DNA of 64,000 nucleotides from Coptis chinensis. Lineage: Eukaryota > Streptophyta > Magnoliopsida > Ranunculales > Ranunculaceae. The position numbers and the translations under genes are program-made. Positions within the stretch are counted from its first letter, which is position 1. Each line of letters starts with the position of its first letter. The notes beneath the pieces were generated by a model. That model searched no databases, was not told where the DNA came from, and was given only the letters and a program-made list of their open reading frames with translations. The stretch is taken from assembly GCA_015680905.1 (NCBI GenBank), contig CM027378.1, forward strand, positions 82,737,501 to 82,801,500, given 5' to 3'. Shown piece by piece: positions 21,970-33,919 of the stretch.

Positions 21970-22631
21970 ACCTCTATTATAATCTTTTAATAAAAACTTT
22001 AGTTTATTCAATTCAAGTATCTTTAATAAAGTAGTTCTTCATTATGTATTTTTCTATTTATTATTATGTTTTTGATAGTCTAATGACTTCTAGCTAAACC
22101 TCCATTAGAGGGGTTTGATAAAAACTTGATGTGTTAGTTAAGATTATTGCTTTTTAAGAGTTTCACTCTAGTAGGTTAGTTGATTTGCCATGAGAATGGG
22201 TTGAACTTCCTCACATGCTAATTATTAGTTGGTAGAGATTGTCATGAATAATTAGGGATCAACTACGTAATCTTTATTGGTTAGAATTGCAATAATCTAT
22301 ACTAGCATATTAGGAATTTATCTAAGTAAAATCAAATCTCCCTAATCTCTTCTCCATATTTTATTCAAATCACATTCAATTGCTTAGTTAAATTATTATA
22401 AGTTAAATTTATATATTAGTTTCATAGTATAAATTCATATCTATAAATATTGCCTCACTATTGTTTCCTTGTATTTGATTAATTAGATTCTATTTATGTC
22501 TTGATAGTTTATGAGTGGAACGATTCCGTACTCTATATATTGCATGAATATACATATAAGAGTAGGAAATAAATAATTGATACCATAAAAATAAGGTTAG
22601 AGAAATCTAGTTAAGTTTTCACGGGTTATCA
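21970..22631 (+). repeat. 5' LTR of Athila B, distal part
   Basis: Resumes with ACCTCTATTATAATC exactly where the 3' LTR reads GCCTCTATTAGAACC (31856). Ends CACGGGTTATCA. Includes the block TAGCTAAACCTCCATTAGAGG. Confidence 0.93.
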
Positions 22632-22650
22632 AATGGCGCTGCTGCCATCT
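22632..22650 (+). other. Primer-binding site of Athila B
   Basis: AATGGCGCTGCTGCCATC directly follows the LTR. It matches the site of Athila A except for one C/T change. Confidence 0.7.
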
Positions 22651-23364
22651 TAAACTCTTTCAGGACAAAAATTCAATTTCTTGAATCCAAGGGGCAATCC
22701 CCCATTCTCAACCCACCCACCTTTTTAATTTGTTATTTTTTTTGCATTTTTGCTACTGTTCACTATTTTAAGCACAGGGGCGCACGCCCTCCATTTTGCC
22801 TTGTTCAGAGCATGCCCGCCCTCCCTTGGGTCTGCGTATTCTGCGGATTCACAGTGAAGAACACTACAACGAAGGTATTTTTAAATTTCAAAAAATGCTG
22901 AAAATTTACAAAAATAATCTTTAAAGTGTTATTGATTTACTGAAATATTTTCAGATTTTTCCAAGTTATTTTACCTAGTGAACTAATACTATCTTTACAG
23001 TGTTGCATTTCAGCTTTCAAACCGTAAGTTTCGGGAAAAACTAACAAGTAAGGTTACTTAGGCTTGTCGAAAAATTCTAAGATTTTGACAGGAGTATCTA
23101 TCATAAGTCAGAAGTTTACAGTAAACGTTTTAAGAGTTTTTTATTTGTTTTGACCATCTAACCAGTTGATTGTTTTCAGTGTGTTTCTGCAGTTTTGCAA
23201 CACTTAATTTCTGGAACAACAACCTATAAGGAAGGGTTTGTAGAACTCTAATTGCTCTAAATATTTTACAGGAACCCGCATGATCTGTTGGAAGTCTCCA
23301 GTAAAAGTTTGGCAATTTTTGGCTCTGTTTTGATTGGTTAACCATTTGGTTGTTTGTGTTATGT
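22651..23364. other. Athila B leader and unassigned sequence
   Basis: The first 150 bases resemble the Athila A leader (CAACCCACCCACC and similar). From about 22860 to 23364 the sequence is of unknown origin, with loosely repeated TTTGTTTTGA(C/T)...CCA(G/T)TTGGTTGT phrases. No gene is seen. Confidence 0.4.
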
Positions 23365-23720
23365 CTAAAAACTCTTTACTCTCAAGCTTTGAGATTTTGG
23401 AATCATACTTCCTCACATAAGCCAGACATCCCCAGGTTCTAAAGTAACTCAAATTAGGCTTCATGTTCTTCCATAGCTCATAAGGTGTAACCTTTGTTTT
23501 AGAATTAGCAATTCTATTCAGCACATAGCATACAGTCAAAACAGCTTCACCCTATAAATTTGAGTGTGCTCTAGAACTAAGTAACATAGCAACAGTTAAT
23601 TCCTTAAGTGTTATGTTCCTACGTTCAGCTACTCCATTCATTTTAGGTGAATAAGGAGCTGTCGTCTCATGAATTATCCTATATGATTGCAAGAAAAGAT
23701 TAAAGTGCAAATTCGAGGTT
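23365..23720 (-). pseudogene. Ty1/copia integrase fragment
   Basis: Minus strand reads SYRIIHETTAPYSP, then NGVAERRNITLKELTVAMLLSS with the catalytic Glu of the DDE core, a stop, then EAVLTVCYVLNRIANSKT and TPYELWKNMKPNLSYFRTWG. This is the second half of a copia integrase core and the following conserved block. Homology stops sharply at about 23365; no protease or RT follows. It is a truncated relic inside Athila B, of opposite orientation. Confidence 0.88.
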
Positions 23721-23817
23721 TCTATGAAATAGTGGGTGAATGGATAGCGTAGTTGTGGTAGATGGTTGGATTTTATGAGATTATAACTTAGGTGTATGGT
23801 GGTTGGTTGGTGGTTCA

Positions 23818-26800
23818 TGTATCGCCCGTATTTAAAATATGTATTTATTAATTAATTAATTAATTAAATTATTTATTTAAAATTCGCTGGATTGGATTTG
23901 GGATATGTGGGCCTGATTTCTAGGCCCGAGTCTGTATTGGGCTTAGGTTTCGAACCCAGATATATATTCATATTTTTCTAGAGAATAGGGTTGAGAGATA
24001 AAAATAAAAAATAAAAAATGGAGGCGGAGATAAAAGCTCGTTGGCTAGAGCGTTGGAGCGCGACGATTCGGACTAGGAGGGATTCGTCGAGCTGTTAATT
24101 AAAGTGAGTAGTTTAGTTTTCATTTTCACGTTGGTACACCGAGATATCTTTAACTTGACTGTAGTACAATGTTTCCGTTCAGTTTATGCTCATTCCTCTT
24201 CGGTCATTATTTGTCTTGTTATTGTTTAAAACCGGGTTAGGATTGTAAAAACCACGATGGGGCGATGGAACATTAAAGCCCAAACTAACCTTTGTACTAT
24301 ATACTGTTGAAATTGTTATATTGTTGTGTGTGGGTTGTTTTGTTTTGGTTGATGTCGGGAGTTTAGAGATGGATGTCGGGTTTAGAATCGGTGGTTGGGT
24401 GTTGTTGGGTTGAAATTGGGTGGACTGTTGAAGCTCTGAAGAAGTCGTTAATGGAGGCGCCAGCCCCATTAGAAATCTGAACTGTTGTGTTGTTGTGTTG
24501 GTGTATGCTTTTGGATTATTAAACTGTGATTGGGATGAGTTGTTGGATAGGGCGGTCGAAGCTTGGAATCCGGCATCAATGGCGTCGCCTGTCAATTTTT
24601 ATTTTGAACTATTGCTGTTGTGGTGATTTTTATGTGTTGGTTTGAGGTTGGTTAGTGAGGTTTGATCAAATGTTGGATTGGGTGGGGGCTGTCAAAGTTG
24701 TAGAGGTCATTAATGGAGGTCGAGGATTCTAGATCTAGTTTTGAGGAAGATGGGGGATTAAATTATTTGAGGTTTTTGTGTTAATTAAAGGTGTTAGGTT
24801 TTCCAATAGGAGTCAAACCGAGGTAATGAAGTTGGAGGAGGAGAACTCGGTGGTGGCTGGTGGTGAAGGCTGCTGGTGCTGGAGCTAGTAAGGAAGATGA
24901 CCGGTTGGGCTTGGGCTTTGGGCCAAAGCCTTGAGTATTGTTTTGTTTGGGCCGGACCAGTTTGGTTTAGTCTATGGGCCAATTTCTTTTGTTTAGTTTG
25001 GGCCCGGTTTAGGTTAAGTTGTTTGGGCCAAAAACTAATTAGTTTTCTTGGGCCGGTTTCTAAGTTTTGTTGTGGGCTTAAGTAATTTTTGTGGACCTGT
25101 GGGCCGGAACTAAGTTGTGTTTGTTTGGGCCAGTTCTAATTCTGTATACATGGGCCGGTTTTCTTTTATTTTGTGGGCTGGGTCATTATGGTTATGTGGA
25201 TCCGGCTAACATTGTTTGAATATTTGGTTGAGTCATAGGCTTGGCTGGTTAGGTCTGAATCATGACCTTAGTAATGAGCCCATGAGCCATGCACCTTTGC
25301 CCTTAGCCATGAACCATGGCTATGACCCTGAACCTGTTGAACATGGAAACAATAGTTTGACTTTGACAATGACAGGTTGACTTTGACATTGACCGTTGAC
25401 CATTGACCGTTGACTGTAGAAGGTTGACTTTTTCCAGATTTTCACATATTTAAGAATATGGACAAATGTAGTAATAAAATATTATCGAAAATTGTATAAA
25501 TTTGTTTGTCATTATCTAATTAAGATTTGACGTGAGTAGTGTGTAAAGCATATAAATATTGGCACGTAACAAGAAGGGAATTCTTATAAGACTTAGATAT
25601 ATACGTTTTTATGAGAATTAAACTACACATGGACTCAGATTCATGGACTTTAGTTTTGGGCTTTTTGATGGTTGATTAGTTTGACCTGACTGGTGATTTG
25701 GACACGAATAATAATGCATGCCTTTGATGGTGAATTGAGTTCACATAAATTTATTGAATGAATACGTTACATGATTGATTACTATTATGAGTTGCTACTT
25801 AAATGAATTGTAGCATTTATGAAGGCTTGATACCTTCCATACGGTGCAGTGCAATATATGATTGGCACATGAAATAATAAGTTTTGAGATTTGATATAGA
25901 GATGCTTGGATATCGTGCAATGAATAGCATTGGCACGTGATAATGTGGATTTTTATTATAACGAGAAACGTTGAGCTTCAGTACAATTAAGTATACTGGC
26001 ATGAGATGGAACAAGAATTATTATTGAGGTTTTCCAAATATGGTGGCTTAGTGAATAATTTATTTGGCACGTGATAGAGTGAAATAATTATGAGATATAA
26101 ATGTATGACACTTGAATAAATTACGTAACGAAAATCCTAGAACCTAGCTACCACAACTCATGTGATTTGGCCCTTGTGTTACGCGTATGTGATATGATTG
26201 TCCCTTCGGGCGTTTCAGTGAATCTGAATGGCCCTTCTGGCGTAAGTAATATGATTGGCCGTTCTGGCATTTCAGTGAAGCTGAATGGCCCTTCTAGCAT
26301 AGCTGAATGGTGGCTTGATTATTCCATTCGCAAAATTAGAATGAGACGCGCAATATTTTTATGTCGAATAGTGGCAGTACTTACATAATGGCTTTCGTGT
26401 GAGGGTTACCTGGTGTGCGGCATCCCGCTCAGGGTAGTTACACACGGAGTGGTTCATTATGTGAGGGGAGGCATGTGGATGTACATGTTCGGCATTAGGA
26501 AGCGATTGTGGTAGCCATGAAAACTATGTAAGACATAGATACGATGTGATTTTAGGGACACACAAAGAAAGCCTTAAATAATATAATTATAGTAATATGT
26601 TGGTTAATGATATATCTTTAAATAGATAATTGCATATGGTTTTGCAGAAGGGTGGGTCAAACTAATTACTTGTGTAGGGATGACCCACTCTGTAATTGAG
26701 CATGAAATGCGGTAAGTATAGAATATGCTTGGCTGGTCATTTGTTTAGTTAGAACCTAAGGCGCCTCGTGGAGGAACTAAATGCCTTCTTATTATGCATA

Positions 26801-27429
26801 TGGTTTGTTGTGTGGTTAGTGGGAAGTTAAGGCGCCTCAGTGGAGGAACTACCTGTCTTACCTATTGTAGTTAAGAATGTCGTATTAATTGTTGGAAGTT
26901 AAGGCGCCTCGGTGGAGGAACTAACTTCCTTATGGATTGTGTATGTATATGTATAAATATATGTTGTATTTTAGAGCTACTCACACCAACATTTTTATAA
27001 TGCTGACCCGATTTGCATGTTTGCTTATCAGGTGTGTTCATTAAATGAACATAGTTGATAAGTCTTGACAGGTTTAGTGTTGAAGAAGGTTGGTTACTAC
27101 TTGTGGTTTGCATTAACGTCGCATTTCAAGATAGGTTTTGTTTTCCCTTGAGGTGAAATAGATTTTCAGTTGAGACAATGTTTGTGTATTTTCATTTGTA
27201 ATTTTAAATAAAGAGTTATTGAAAAGAGATTTGTAACCTAATCTTATTTGTGAATTTTTGTAATGAAGAGGACTTTTGTTTAAGTTAAAAATTTTATTGG
27301 TTTTTAATTATCCGCATATTTAAACTGTTTATGGGTTTTTGGAAGTTGAGAGTGCATCACACCTCGAAAATCGAAGAGTCGGGAACAAATATTATTTTTC
27401 CGAATTCTGTCGAAATTCGGGGTGTGACA
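23818..27429 (+). mobile_element. Solo LTR (3.6 kb) of a Tekay/Del-like gypsy element
   Basis: Begins TGTATCGCCCG and ends TTCGGGGTGTGACA, the near-palindromic ends usual for long LTRs of plant chromoviruses. A perfect 5-bp duplication GTTCA flanks it (23813-23817 and 27430-27434). No internal coding region is present, so recombination between two LTRs has left one. Internal features are three copies of AAGGCGCCTC(N)GTGGAGGAACT spaced about 71 bp (26757-26925), a duplicated GAATGGCCCTTCTGGC block (26200-26300), and TATAAATA at 26950. Long LTRs fit Tekay/Del, but the lineage is inferred from length and ends only. Confidence 0.75.
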
Positions 27430-27434
27430 GTTCA

Positions 27435-28479
27435 TCAGTTGGTGGATCCTCACACGTTCTTAAAAACTCTACATCTGGCTTAGCTGAATCCACAAGGTTA
27501 TGGTTCGTGGCTTTATCTAGAAGAAATTTATCTATTTCTTCCATTATTATTTCCTCAGCTGCCAAACTAAATTTAGATTCACATTGCGCTAAAGAAGTTA
27601 CATCGTTTAACTCCTGCACATTACCTTGTTAATGCCTTATATTAGAATTGTTAATCTCTATTTCCTTACCCTCTTCCTCTAAAACACTATAAGTATCCTC
27701 AATGGCATCATTCGAATTGTCGAGGAATGATCCAGCCGATTGCGGTTAGCAAACACAAAGGCTTGGACATGCTCAACAGGAGGGTCCATATTAAGAGAAT
27801 GTCAATAGTTATCAAACTCTTCCTCCGCCACATCTTTATAAATATCTTCTAATGTTTCATCATTATATTCATCTTCAGATGGATCAGTGGGAAGTTCCTC
27901 GGAGGCATCTGTCAAATTGGAGTGGTCATCCAAAACAAGTCCTAAAGAGTCGTCTTCAAGAATTTCCTCATCTAAGTGGGGTGTGGAGTCAACAGAATGG
28001 TTAATGGGAGGGTCATGGGAATGTAATGATTCATGAACTTTAGGGTAGGTCATAACTAGGTCAAATGGTGTGGTTATGGGAATAGGTTGTTCTACTTATG
28101 TGTCGATCTCTAGCAAGGTTGAAAGTTATGTGTTAAGTGAGGTTAGCATCAATCTTGTCCGTTCTAGGTCCTAAAGTATTATTTTGTTTTGGGCCATTAT
28201 TTTGTCAAATGTCTTTAGTGGAGGGGAAACTTGGTTGTGTGGTTCTGGTTGGTATGGTGTTTGATAGTCATAGGTATTGGCGAATGGATATGATATGAGT
28301 CCGTCTTGGGATATAGCGTTTGAGTGACTCTGGTTGATCTCGTACTGTGATGGGTTAGGTTGAGGTTGAATAAATATGGGACATGAATAGGCGGTGTGGT
28401 CTGGATCTAAACAAATTGTGCATGGAAAAGTGTTTGGTTCGTTGTACACACTCATTACGGAACTAGAAGTAGACGACAC
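27435..28479 (-). pseudogene. Gag-like zinc-knuckle fragment, opposite to Athila B
   Basis: Minus-strand frames: MSSTSSSVMSVYNEPNTF followed by the knuckle CTICLDPDHTAYSC (CX2CX4HX4C) and a Gln/Pro-rich stretch (28479-28171); then an acidic region (SNLTDASEELPTDPSEDEYN, 28053-27802); then IIMEEIDKFLLDKAT (27619-27435). The knuckle resembles that of Athila Gag (compare CNFCLSPKHPDSYC in element A). Stops separate the three parts. It is either a reversed piece of a relative's gag or a separate insertion; no LTR of its own is seen. Confidence 0.55.
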
Positions 28480-28499
28480 TGGTTGACTCCATGTATTGT

Positions 28500-31165
28500 T
28501 TGGATGACTAGACCCTTTATAATTTTTTCAACCCTCAGAGACCCTCTATAATTGTTTCAACCCTCACGGTGAAAAGTGTTTGCCTAGCACACAATCCCAT
28601 GAGTACATCATTCCTGTAGTTGAGAGACAAGCTTTGACCGAGTGTAGTGAGAAACCTAGTTTGTCTTATTTTTCCTCATTTGAGCCTCATGAAAGACATC
28701 AGGATCCATACTTCATTCCTTTCTCACCTAAAGTCACTAATTCATCTTTTAGGTCATTCTAACTCTTTAAAACAGCTACAACATGATGGTTTGTATATGT
28801 TTTTTGATGGGTTACATAAGTTTTCATCCATTCTTCTACAAGATTGTTTCCAATTATACAACTTCATTCTGTTTGGGGGTACATTTAATATCATGTTTTT
28901 ATGGTTAGACCCCCAACTCTTTCGACTATTAGTTTATAGTTGACCATGCATCATCCATTTTGTGCCACCCAGTTTCTTGCTTGTTTGGGGGTGTGCATAG
29001 TTTAGGGGAATCTAACTTAAAACGACCCCACATTAAGTATAAGGGAATCTGACTTAAAATGACCCCACATTAAGTCTAGGGGAATTTGACTTTAAAATAC
29101 CCATGTGTTTAGACAAATTTTCTAACCATGTTTTCAAAAATTTGTTTGGGGGTGGGGTGTTTGGTCTTTCCATTCTTGATCTCTCAACTTAACACTACAC
29201 CTCTCACTTTTACTTGCACTTTCACTTCATAGCACTTCTACTACTCAGAGCGCGCATGCCCCTAAAACACTGGAATTCTTGCCAAGCCAGAGCGCGCCCG
29301 TGCCTTCACCTCAACGCAACTCCAGTTCTATTTTTTTGTGTTCTTCTGCACTCACTTCCAAGAGTTTAGTAGTGTATTATGCTGGATACGAGGTAAGTTT
29401 TACTTTTTGTTAGTGTTTGCTTATGTCCCAAGCAATTTAATTCTTGTTATCCCCATAACAGGTGGAACTCATATAGAGTTGCGTCTATTTTTCTTTACCG
29501 ATATTAGTATGTTATAAATTTGTTTTGCAAGTGCTATGAAATTTTCACGCATTTCCATGGTATTTCCTACCCTTCTTATTTCTATACTTTGAGGACAAAG
29601 TATGTTTTTGTTTGGGGGTGGCATAGAAACACGCGTAATTTAAGGCACCTATCAGGATAATATATGTATAATATGCACTTATTTTCTAGTAAAAATATAA
29701 ATAAAAAGTTTATATTATACACTTAGGAATATTGGTATTGTTTCTTTCTCCATGATGATATTAATCTAGAAGTTTCACGTTAGCTTTTAAATTAGAATAG
29801 TTTTTAGAAACTTAGGTTAATATGTATGTAATAATCATTGCATCTTTCCATAAATATATTGCATGAGCATCTATGTTTGTATTGGCAGTAAGTTTTTGAA
29901 ATCTAGGCTAGAGTACTTATTCTACAAATCCTGTGAGAATATAGCCTAAAGCCTTATATGAGTGAAATATTTGAGAAATGACACAAGGGAGAAGTAAATT
30001 CTGAATAGAGAAATCACATGTCCACTTGTTTGGTCACTATACCATATCCTAAGTGATAATTTAGGCCTTTTTTGGATCGATATAGCCAGAAATTCAAACC
30101 TATATGAAATTATTTTCCACTAGTCTCCCCTCTGAGCTTTTCTTTAGCATTTTCATAAACCACAAATCCTTTACCTTTTTACAAAACAAAATAAAAATAA
30201 AAATAGCCTACCCATTTTAGAATTAGTCTGAGAATAGAAATGAAATGAAGAAAATAAAAGAGAAAGACCTGTGAAACCAAGAATTTGTTATTTGCTTCAA
30301 ATAAGAAAAGGAAGTTTTCATCCAAAGAAAAATAAATAAATAAATAAAATAAAAAGTTAGAACTCCAAAAACATAATCAAAGGAGTCAAAAACCAAAAGA
30401 AAAAAAGAAAAAAATGGCTAAGGATGGAAACAAAGTGTAGAAGCAAAGTAAGAACAAGGTTTTCTCTAGTTACATAATATGAAGACTCTATCATCTCATA
30501 CTTGTTCTTTTTGAATATCCATTTCCTTCATTCTTAAACCATCACCTAATCCCCGCAACACCTAATAAAGACCTCTAGCTCAATTAGGAATAAGTTAGTG
30601 TGATAGTAAGTGGCAGATGTGTTTGATCGATTTCGGCTTCCTTGTGTGTCATTGAGATCGTAAGGTAAAGTGTGCCCACTGCACACTGGAGTGAGCGAAA
30701 CTTGAGTGGAAAAATCAGAGTGTTTTTGTCTTAACATATATGTGAGGACCTACTTGGGGCGTTATTCCAAAAAGTTTCAAAACGGACTGTTATTGCATTT
30801 CATAGCATAGTTCATTATATATATGTTTATCCGTAGATGATTGATTATTATGCACATATTAGCTTAGGTTTCCAATTGATTATTCTGTATCCATTGCTAG
30901 TGAGATGTATAGATATCTGAGAATAAATAAGGAAACAGGAATTTCTATTTCTTAGTCGTTGTAGTATAGATGAAGTTTGTGAGTACCTTCTCGGAAAACT
31001 CTCAAAAGTTTGTAACTTCGTCCACTAGGAAATTCCTAGTGGTTTAAAGGCCTTGTCAGATATGGTCAATGCAATCGCGACTCAATGAAAGCGAGATTAG
31101 TTAGAACTCCATTTTTGGCCACTTATTTTAATTTCTCATATTTGCTTGAGGACAAGCAAAATGCT
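28500..31165 (+). other. Athila B 3' internal region, non-coding
   Basis: The part 29400-30660 is the reverse complement of 2050-3350 in Athila A (for example CTTGTGTGTCATTGAG, AGTTGCGTCTATTTTTCTTT), so it is conserved 3' internal sequence. 28960-29160 has repeated GGGGAATCT(A/G)ACTTAAAA(C/T)GACCCCACATTAAG phrases. Several TTTGGGGGTG tracts (28868, 28985, 29148, 29608) resemble the real purine tract at 31166. No plus-strand gene is seen. Confidence 0.7.
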
Positions 31166-31179
31166 GTTTGGGGGTGGTT
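31166..31179 (+). other. Polypurine tract of Athila B
   Basis: GTTTGGGGGTGGTT directly before the 3' LTR start TGATAAG; it primes plus-strand DNA synthesis in this family. Confidence 0.75.
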
Positions 31180-32540
31180 TGATAAGAGCCCAAAATTGTA
31201 GTTTTAACCCCTTAATAATATTACATTTAGACCAATTATGTGTATAATAAATAAGAGTTAGTATTGTTTACGTGCTTTTGTATATTTCAGGTCTTGGAGT
31301 CAAATATGTGAAGAAATATGTCACTTTTGCAAGAGAAAGGAGCAAAGGTTGGTTGCTAAGAAGTTCTTTGGTTAAAGCCCAAGTTTCAAGGAGAAAAAGC
31401 ATTTTTAAAGTCTAGTCAAACCTGAAAAGTCAAAGGCAACGCGAGTAGAAAAAGAGCATAAAAGTCAATAGAACTTTCGTAGGCCATATCTTTGGACTCA
31501 GACCTTGGAATTGGGTCTATTATATGTCAAAATGACCGGCTCGAAAAGAGATTTCTAATGGTTCAAGCCTTGACCCAATCAGAGTAGTAAAAGTGGACGA
31601 AAAGGGTTTTGAAGTAATTTTGCACAGAGAAACCCTTTTTGGACATATGTAATTAGGTTTTGGGCTTGATTTCATGGCCCAAAACATGGCTCCAAAGCCT
31701 ATGCATGAAATTGTAAACCTAACCCTCTCCTATATGAAGAGGGCTCAGGCTAAACAAAGCTGGGCTACTCCCTTCTTTATTTTAGTATTAAATTAGGGTT
31801 CTCTCTCTATCCCTTTTTAGTTTAGTTTAGTTTTAGTTAATTGGTTTAGTTTGTAGCCTCTATTAGAACCTTTTAATAAAAGTTTTAGTTTATTCAATTC
31901 AAGTATCTTTAATAAAGTAGTTCTTCATGATGTCTTTTTCTATTTATTATTATATTTATGATAGTCTAATGACTTCTAGCTAAACCTCCATTAAAGGGGT
32001 TTGATAAAGCTTAATGAAGACTTAATGTGTTAGTTAGGATTATTGCTTTTTAAGAGTTTCACTCTAGTAGGTTAGTTGATTCGCCATGAGAATGGGTTGA
32101 ACTTCCTCACATGATAATTATTAGTTGGTAGAGATTGCTATGAATAATTAAGGATCAAATACTTAATCTTTATTGGTTAGGATTGCAATAATCTACACTA
32201 GCATATTAGGAATTTATTTAAGTGAAATCAAATCCCTCTAATCTCTTCTCCATATTCTTATCCATATTTTATTCAAATCACATTCAATTGCTTAGTTAAA
32301 TTATTATAAGTTAAATTTATATATTAGTTTCATAGTATAAATTCACATCTATAAATATTGCTCTCACCATTGTTTCCTTGTGTTTAATTAATTGGATTCT
32401 ATTTATGTCTTGGTAATTTAGGAGTGGAACGATTCCGTACTTTATATATTGCATTAATATATATGTGAGAGTAGAAAATAAATAATTGATATTGTAAGAA
32501 TAAGGTTAGAGAAATCTAGTTTAGTTTTTACGGGTTATCA
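31180..32540 (+). repeat. 3' LTR of Athila B (1361 bp)
   Basis: Begins TGATAAGAGCCCAAAATTG and ends TTTTTACGGGTTATCA. Similar in length to the 5' LTR without element C (about 1325 bp). Followed by TTAAC (32541-32545), the target duplication. Confidence 0.95.
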
Positions 32541-33149
32541 TTAACCTCTCTTTGCCCCAAGTTCTGGAGACAAGAAGAATGGATATGAATTGACAATTAC
32601 AACTGGCACTGAGGTGCTCCTTATATAGGGGTTACAATGAGCTCTATAAACATCTAAAACATGGGCTTTTGGGGTCCAATTTCCTATTACATATTGGCCT
32701 CCTTCCGATTCCAACTTCCGTTTCTAAAAATATTGAAGAGGTGTAGCTGTAGGTCTATTTCATGCATCTAGATGCACAGGCTAGTGTAATTCCGTGCGAC
32801 CCAGACGCATGAATCTATTTTTCCTTTTTTTTTCTCTAACTTTTGCTCTTTCTTTACGGGCTTTGGTCCAAGTAATGGGTCCATTTGCCTTGGCCTTCCA
32901 AATTTTCTTTAAAACAAGTCCAAGTCCTATCTTTTCATAGCTTTAGAACTTTAGGCTTTCTCCATAATTATCCATGAGCTCCCATGTGATCTTTAATGCT
33001 CCTTTTTGCGCCTTTAACTCTAATATTTTGCAAAACTCTCTTTTTACATATAAAGTCATAAAACATAACTTACAAACATGATTAGTCCACTAAGAGGGCC
33101 AGACAAGAGGTACAATTGAGGGATAAAATACATTTTTTGAGCACTTATC
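32541..33149 (-). repeat. LTR D (Athila-like), proximal part
   Basis: On the minus strand it starts TGATAAGTGCTCAAAAAATG at 33149. A TATA box (CCTATATAAGG, minus, about 32620-32630) lies about 520 bp in. The sequence continues on the other side of Athila B at 16329. It belongs to a related but distinct LTR family from A and B. Confidence 0.7.
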
Positions 33150-33320
33150 AGGTATGCATTCTACCATATAGGAAGTTGTTCGAAATATGGGGCATAAGTA
33201 ATTGATCTATCAAAACCACACACACTGTGTGTGTTAGATGTTCGCAGTGGCTAAGTGGGGACAATATCGAAGTGGCAGGATGAGGCGAATCGTTATATAT
33301 GCACAATCTGTGTGCATACC
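33150..33320. other. Spacer between two head-to-head LTR starts
   Basis: Starts GGTATGCATTC and ends TGTGTGCATACC. Together with the LTR starts on each side it forms an inverted repeat of about 22-26 bp per arm. Contains ACACACACTGTGTGTGT near 33222. GTGCATACC words link it to the array at 35700-36160. Confidence 0.6.
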
Positions 33321-33855
33321 TGATAAGTGCTCAAAAGTAATGTTTTATATCCCCAATTATATATATGTTAGTCTCTATTTTATATTTAAATATTCTAATA
33401 TAATAAAATTTGAGTTTTTGTACGTCAAATAACCTAAATGTGAAATATGAAGGGAAAAAAATTCAAACAAGTAAAAAAGAACTCATTGGGAATTACATTT
33501 AAAGGCCTAAGGCAAAAACGTTATATTTGTCTCCAAAAGTGTCATGCCTAATGAGACTCTAAAAGAGGATAATAATTGAGTATGAATAGTCTTAAATCTG
33601 ATCTCATAGCCTTAATTTTGAATTCATGGGAAGAAGAGATCAACATGAAAAAGAATTCAGAGTTTCAGAAGAATTAAGAAACTAAAAGCTGTCAAAAACT
33701 GCAGCTGGGGAAATAGCCTGCAGGGAAAAGTGAACCACGTCTGAATTTTGTGCAACTGTATCCAACTTTTCTGGGATTGATTCTAGAAAGATTCAAAAGA
33801 GTTTGACACCAAATAAACGTACGATTCGCATCTTTATACAGAAAGAACATGTAAG

Positions 33856-33919
<64 letters not shown>

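Larger units (their letters stand above)
16330..32540 (+). mobile_element. Athila-type retrotransposon B, non-autonomous, with nested insertions
   Basis: Bounded by LTRs that begin TGATAAGAGCC and end GGGTTATCA, flanked by a perfect 5-bp duplication TTAAC (16325-16329 and 32541-32545). A primer-binding site follows the 5' LTR and a purine tract precedes the 3' LTR, so orientation is plus. The element is 16.2 kb only because it holds element C (16998-21969) and a solo LTR (23818-27429). Without these it is about 7.6 kb, of which about 2.7 kb is LTR. No plus-strand gag or pol was recognised in the interior, so it needed proteins in trans. The 3' internal region matches Athila A. Confidence 0.92.

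Noticed and set aside
24179..24595. 138-codon minus ORF inside the solo LTR
   Set aside because: Low-complexity Asn/Thr/Gln sequence within an LTR with no homolog recognised.
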